From positions 1 through 64,000 of the forward strand of contig CAWCGJ010000016.1 of assembly GCA_963795055.1 (NCBI GenBank): a stretch of 64,000 nucleotides of DNA, read 5' to 3'. The position numbers and the translations under genes are program-made. The number at the start of each line of letters is the position of its first letter. The first letter of the stretch is position 1. Positions 60,752-64,000 of this stretch are shown piece after piece. The stretch is from JASHPR01 sp963795055 (GTDB lineage: Bacteria; Actinomycetota; Actinomycetes; Streptosporangiales; Streptosporangiaceae). The notes beneath the pieces were generated by a model that made no database searches, was not told the DNA's origin, and saw only the letters and a list, made by a program, of their open reading frames with translations.

Positions 60752-61948
60752 CTACCGGAGTGACCTGAAGCTCGCGCGCATCTCCTCAGAAAACAGCTCC
60801 GGCTGTTCCCACGCGGCGAAGTGACCGCCTCGGTCGAGCTGGTTGTAGTGGATGAGGTTGCCGGGATAGGCACGCTCGGCCCAGCTCCGCGGGGCCTGGT
60901 AGAGCTCGTCGGGGAACACGCTGATGGCAAACGGGATCGTGATGGGCTTGGCGTCGAAGAAGTCGGCCTTGTTCTCCCAGTACAGGCGGGCCGCGGAAAC
61001 CCCGGTGTTGGTCAGCCAGTACAGCGTGACGTTGTCCAGGATGTCGTCCCGGGTCAGGGCGCCGTCCAGGGTTCCGGTCATGGCCTTCTCCACGAGCCCG
61101 GGCTGGCCGCTGCCGTCGCCGTGGTCGAGCATGAACGCCGCCAGGTCGGCGGGCGAGTCCGCCAGCCCGTAGAGCGTCTGCGGGCGCGTCGACATGATCA
61201 GCGCGTACGCCACGTGCTTGGCGTAGAAGGTGCTCAGCTGGTCGTACGCGCGTCGCTCCTCGGCGGACAGGTCCGGCGGCGGCGGGTCGCCGCGCTCGAC
61301 CGCCTTGTTGATGGCGGCCGGGGCGGTGCCGGGCATGTTGGAGTGAATGCCGAGCAACTCCGGCGCCGCCTGGATGCCCATCTGCTGCGTGACGGCCGCG
61401 CCCCAGTCGCCGCCCTGCGCCACGAAGCGGTTGTACCCCAGGCGCTTCATCAGCACGACCCAGGCCCGCGCGATGCGGACGGGATCCCACCCGGTGGTGG
61501 TCGGCTTGGCCGAGAACCCGTGACCCGGCAGCGAGGGAATCACCAGGTGGAACGCGTCAGCCGCGCTCGCGCCGTGCGCTGTGGGATCGGTCAGCGGCTC
61601 GATGATCTTCAGCTGCTCGATGATCGAGCCGGGCCACCCGTGCGTGACGATCAGCGGCAGCGCGTCCTCGTGCCGGGAGCGGACGTGGATGAAGTGGATG
61701 TCGAGCCCGTCGATCTCGGTCAGGAAGTTCGGCAGGGCGTTCAGCCTCGCCTCGCACGTGCGCCAGTCGTGCTTGGTCCCCCAGTAGCGCGCGAGGTCCT
61801 GTATCAGCCCGAGCCGCACGCCCTGCGAGTCGTCGGTGACCGTCTCCTGGTCGGGCCACCGCGTGGCCGCGATGCGCCGCCGCAACTCGGCGACCTGCTC
61901 TTCCGGGAAGTCGACCCGGAACGGGCGGATGGTGTCGTCGGCCGGCAT
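60752..61948 (-). CDS. Epoxide hydrolase (EH1 type)
   Basis: A 398-aa alpha/beta hydrolase. It starts with the EHN domain ('IRPFRVDFPEEQVAELRRRI', 'ATRWPDQETV'), then 'LIVTHGWPGSIIEQLKII' (oxyanion HGWPGS), the nucleophile Asp in 'FVAQGGDWGAAVTQQMG', and His in 'LDRGGHFAAWEQPEL'. Lid tyrosines are in 'YALIMSTRPQTLYGLADSP'. It opens epoxides to diols. GAGGAG is six bases before the ATG. Confidence 0.92.
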   Translation of the reverse strand: MPADDTIRPFRVDFPEEQVAELRRRIAATRWPDQETVTDDSQGVRLGLIQDLARYWGTKHDWRTCEARLNALPNFLTEIDGLDIHFIHVRSRHEDALPLIVTHGWPGSIIEQLKIIEPLTDPTAHGASAADAFHLVIPSLPGHGFSAKPTTTGWDPVRIARAWVVLMKRLGYNRFVAQGGDWGAAVTQQMGIQAAPELLGIHSNMPGTAPAAINKAVERGDPPPPDLSAEERRAYDQLSTFYAKHVAYALIMSTRPQTLYGLADSPADLAAFMLDHGDGSGQPGLVEKAMTGTLDGALTRDDILDNVTLYWLTNTGVSAARLYWENKADFFDAKPITIPFAISVFPDELYQAPRSWAERAYPGNLIHYNQLDRGGHFAAWEQPELFSEEMRASFRSLR

Positions 61949-62096
61949 CTGCGTCTCCTCACGCTTGGGCGACTCCCCGCGGCCGCGGGTCGGCGCTCGG
62001 TCCTTGCTCCTATGGTCCCGCTGCGGGCGGCCGGATCGCACCCGGGGAAGTCCCTGGTCGGTACCCGGGACCGGCCGCGCCGCGGGGGCGAAACGA

Positions 62097-63365
62097 TCAC
62101 GGCGTACCCAACGGGACCGGCACGCCGACTTCGCGCGCGAACAGGTCGGCGTAGGTCTCGCGCCGGACCGCGAGCCGCGCCTGCCCGCCGGCGCACAGCA
62201 CCACGGGCGGCCGCAGGGCGGCGTTGTAGTTGTTGGCCATGGTGAAGCAGTAGGCGCCGGTGACCGGCACCACGACCAGGTCTCCCACCCGGGGGTCGGC
62301 CAGCCAGACGTCCGGCGTGATGACGTCGCCCGATTCGCAGTGCCTGCCGACCAGGTCGGCGAGCACGGGGTCGGCGTCCCAGCGCCCCGCGACCAGCGGC
62401 GTGAAGCGCTGGCCGTAGAGCGAGGGCTCGAGGTTGTCGCCCATCCCGCCGTCCACGGCCACGTGCACCCGGGCGGACTTCTTGACGGTGACCACGCGGT
62501 ACAGCGTCACGCCGGCCTGGGCGACGACCGAGCGGCCCGGCTCGATCAGGATGTCGATGTCCTCGCCCAGGTGCCGGTGCGCCGCGGCGATCAGGACGTC
62601 GGCGTACTGGTCGACGGACGGCGTGGCGTCCTGCGGGACGTAACGCGCGCCGAGCCCGCCGCCAAGGTCGTAGACGGGGAAGCGTTCCAGGCTGGCCAGC
62701 ATGGCCACCTCGGCCTCGAACTGCTCCAGCTCGAGGATCTGCGAGCCGATGTGCGCGTGCAGTCCCCGCAGGTCGATGGTGCGCACCGCGCGCATGCGGG
62801 CGATCGCCTCGGGCACCTGCGCGACCGGCACGCCGAACTTGGCCCCGGCGCCGCCGGTGGCCAGCGCCGCGTGCGTCGGCGAGTCGATCGCCGGGTTCAC
62901 CCGCAGCAGCACCGGCGTGCGCTCGCGCGCGAGCCGGGCGATCCGGTCGATCTCGTCGAAGGAGTCCACCACGATGTAGCCGATGCCGGCGTCCAGGGCC
63001 GCCTGGATGTCCTGGTCGGTCTTGGCGTTGCCGTGCATGACGATCTTCGCCGGGTGGACGCCGGCGGCCAGCGCGATGCGCAACTCCCCGGCGCCCACCA
63101 CGTCGCAGCCCAGGCCCTCCTCGGCCAGGACCGCGATGACCGACGCCGAGGGGTACGCCTTCGCCGCGAAGCAGACCAGGCCGCGACGGTGCCGGTCGGC
63201 GAGCGCGTCGGCGTACTCGCGCGCCCGCGCGCGCAGCGCCTGCTCGTCGAGCACGTACGCGGGCGTGCCGAACCGGTCGGCGATCTCCCCGAGCAGGCAG
63301 CCGCCGATCCGGATGTCCTCGCCGTCGACGCCGGCCGACGGCGGGAACAGCGACAGGTCAGGCAT
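62097..63365 (-). CDS. lysA: Diaminopimelate decarboxylase
   Basis: A 422-aa PLP enzyme, last step of lysine synthesis (meso-DAP to lysine). The PLP Lys is in 'GLVCFAAKAYPSASVIAVLA', 'GLHAHIGSQILELEQFEAEV' and 'YDLGGGLGARY' bind the phosphate, 'ILIEPGRSVVAQAGVTLYRV' follows, and 'GRHCESGDVITPD' supplies the active-site Cys-Glu of the partner subunit. Length is normal. It lies after dinB on the same strand, with 30 bases between. Confidence 0.95.
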   Translation of the reverse strand: MPDLSLFPPSAGVDGEDIRIGGCLLGEIADRFGTPAYVLDEQALRARAREYADALADRHRRGLVCFAAKAYPSASVIAVLAEEGLGCDVVGAGELRIALAAGVHPAKIVMHGNAKTDQDIQAALDAGIGYIVVDSFDEIDRIARLARERTPVLLRVNPAIDSPTHAALATGGAGAKFGVPVAQVPEAIARMRAVRTIDLRGLHAHIGSQILELEQFEAEVAMLASLERFPVYDLGGGLGARYVPQDATPSVDQYADVLIAAAHRHLGEDIDILIEPGRSVVAQAGVTLYRVVTVKKSARVHVAVDGGMGDNLEPSLYGQRFTPLVAGRWDADPVLADLVGRHCESGDVITPDVWLADPRVGDLVVVPVTGAYCFTMANNYNAALRPPVVLCAGGQARLAVRRETYADLFAREVGVPVPLGTP

Positions 63366-63395
63366 GATCGTTCCTCTCTCGGTCGGGGCCACGGC

Positions 63396-64000
63396 TCACC
63401 TCCCGCCGGTCTCGAACTCGGCGCGCACGCCGAGCAGCCGGACCGGCCGCCGGTCGGTGAACTTGTCCAGCGCCGCGAGCGCGGCCTGGCGGATCACGGC
63501 CCGGTCGCTGGCCGGCTCGGCCAGCGTATGTCCGTGGGTGCTGGTGAAGAACGGCGCGTGCCGGACCTTGACCACGATCCGCAGGGCCGGCCGCTGCTCG
63601 GCCTCGACGTCGCGGGTCACCTGGTCGGCCAGCCGCAGCACCTCCTCGCGCACCTGCGCCCAGTCCTCGATGTTCTGCTGGAAGGTGGTCTCCCGGCTGC
63701 GCGAGCGCGGTACGTACGGCTCACCGGTCACCTCGTCCGAGCCCAGGCCGCGGGCGGTCTGCACCAGCCACGGCCCGATCGTCGGCCCGAGCCGGGCCGC
63801 CACCACCTGGAGGTCGGCCGCGGCCAGCTCGGCCACCGTGGTGACGCCCAGCTCGGCCAGCTTCTGCTCGGTCTTGGCCCCGACGCCCAGCAGCGCGCCG
63901 GTGGGCCGGCCGCCGAGCACGCTGAACCAGTTCTGGCTGGTCAGCCGGAACACGCCGGCGGGCTTGGCGAAGCCCGACGCCATCTTGGCCTGGATCCGGT
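63396..64000 (-). CDS. dinB: DNA polymerase IV (Y family), C-terminal part (partial)
   Basis: The gene runs past the right edge. The visible part gives 'ASGFAKPAGVFRLTSQNWFS' and 'PTGALLGVGAKTEQKLAELG' (thumb HhH), then the little-finger domain with 'PRSRSRETTFQQNIEDWAQV', 'PALRIVVKVRHAPFFTSTHG' and the end 'RRPVRLLGVRAEFETGG'. It is an error-prone translesion polymerase. The palm with the catalytic acids is outside the window. Confidence 0.9.
   Translation of the reverse strand, partial: RIQAKMASGFAKPAGVFRLTSQNWFSVLGGRPTGALLGVGAKTEQKLAELGVTTVAELAAADLQVVAARLGPTIGPWLVQTARGLGSDEVTGEPYVPRSRSRETTFQQNIEDWAQVREEVLRLADQVTRDVEAEQRPALRIVVKVRHAPFFTSTHGHTLAEPASDRAVIRQAALAALDKFTDRRPVRLLGVRAEFETGGR

Overview
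The window comes from a high-GC actinomycete. Signs of this are the very high GC in third codon positions, GTG/TTG starts, F420-type luciferase-like oxidoreductase, mycothiol-era gene families, encapsulin with a DyP cargo, ECF41 sigma factor and DUF1707/YbjQ proteins. The order could be Streptosporangiales or a relative, but this is a guess. No rRNA, tRNA or CRISPR array was seen.

Layout. 0-8.4 kb: DUF1707/YbjQ pair, a P-loop ATPase/LLM oxidoreductase split by a frameshift, a cell-envelope glycosylation operon (polytopic membrane protein, GT2, methyltransferase), two gene stubs back to back, and a PadR-peptide deformylase fusion. 8.4-24.4 kb: CAP-domain secreted protein, TetR, Lon protease, MocR regulator with GNAT and PPOX genes, a TetR/MFS efflux pair with clear operators, a membrane-anchored protein, an ECF41 sigma/epimerase operon with a textbook ECF41 promoter, and a hydrolase/TetR pair with twin operators. 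24.5-39.4 kb: an acyl-CoA (lipid or steroid-like) catabolic locus: DUF35 protein, SCP2-type thiolase, MaoC hydratase, SDR, two acyl-CoA dehydrogenases, an NDP-forming acyl-CoA ligase, a TetR and a second SDR. Three related palindromes suggest one regulon. This locus is interrupted by an IS5-family element and a lower-GC serine-integrase remnant that cuts a VOC gene. 39.4-49 kb: CBS protein, uracil-DNA glycosylase, STAS protein, 2-oxoglutarate-type oxygenase, NAD kinase, chromate transporter facing an ArsR-phosphatase fusion, and several stubs. 49-55.5 kb: nucleotidyltransferase, DyP peroxidase plus encapsulin nanocompartment, an ECF sigma factor with two propeller-like exported proteins, Nudix. 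55.5-64 kb: aldo/keto reductase, molybdopterin oxidoreductase, thioredoxin-like protein, epoxide hydrolase, lysA and the end of dinB.

Two patterns cut across the window. First, at least six otherwise intact genes are split by single-base shifts. Second, at least five junctions join gene fragments as if 0.5-2 kb had been removed, twice deleting the 5' halves and shared promoter of a head-to-head gene pair. Either the genome is decaying or the assembly is faulty here; reads would decide. Three short-period GC-rich tandem arrays (36, 23 and 33 bp) sit at gene boundaries.
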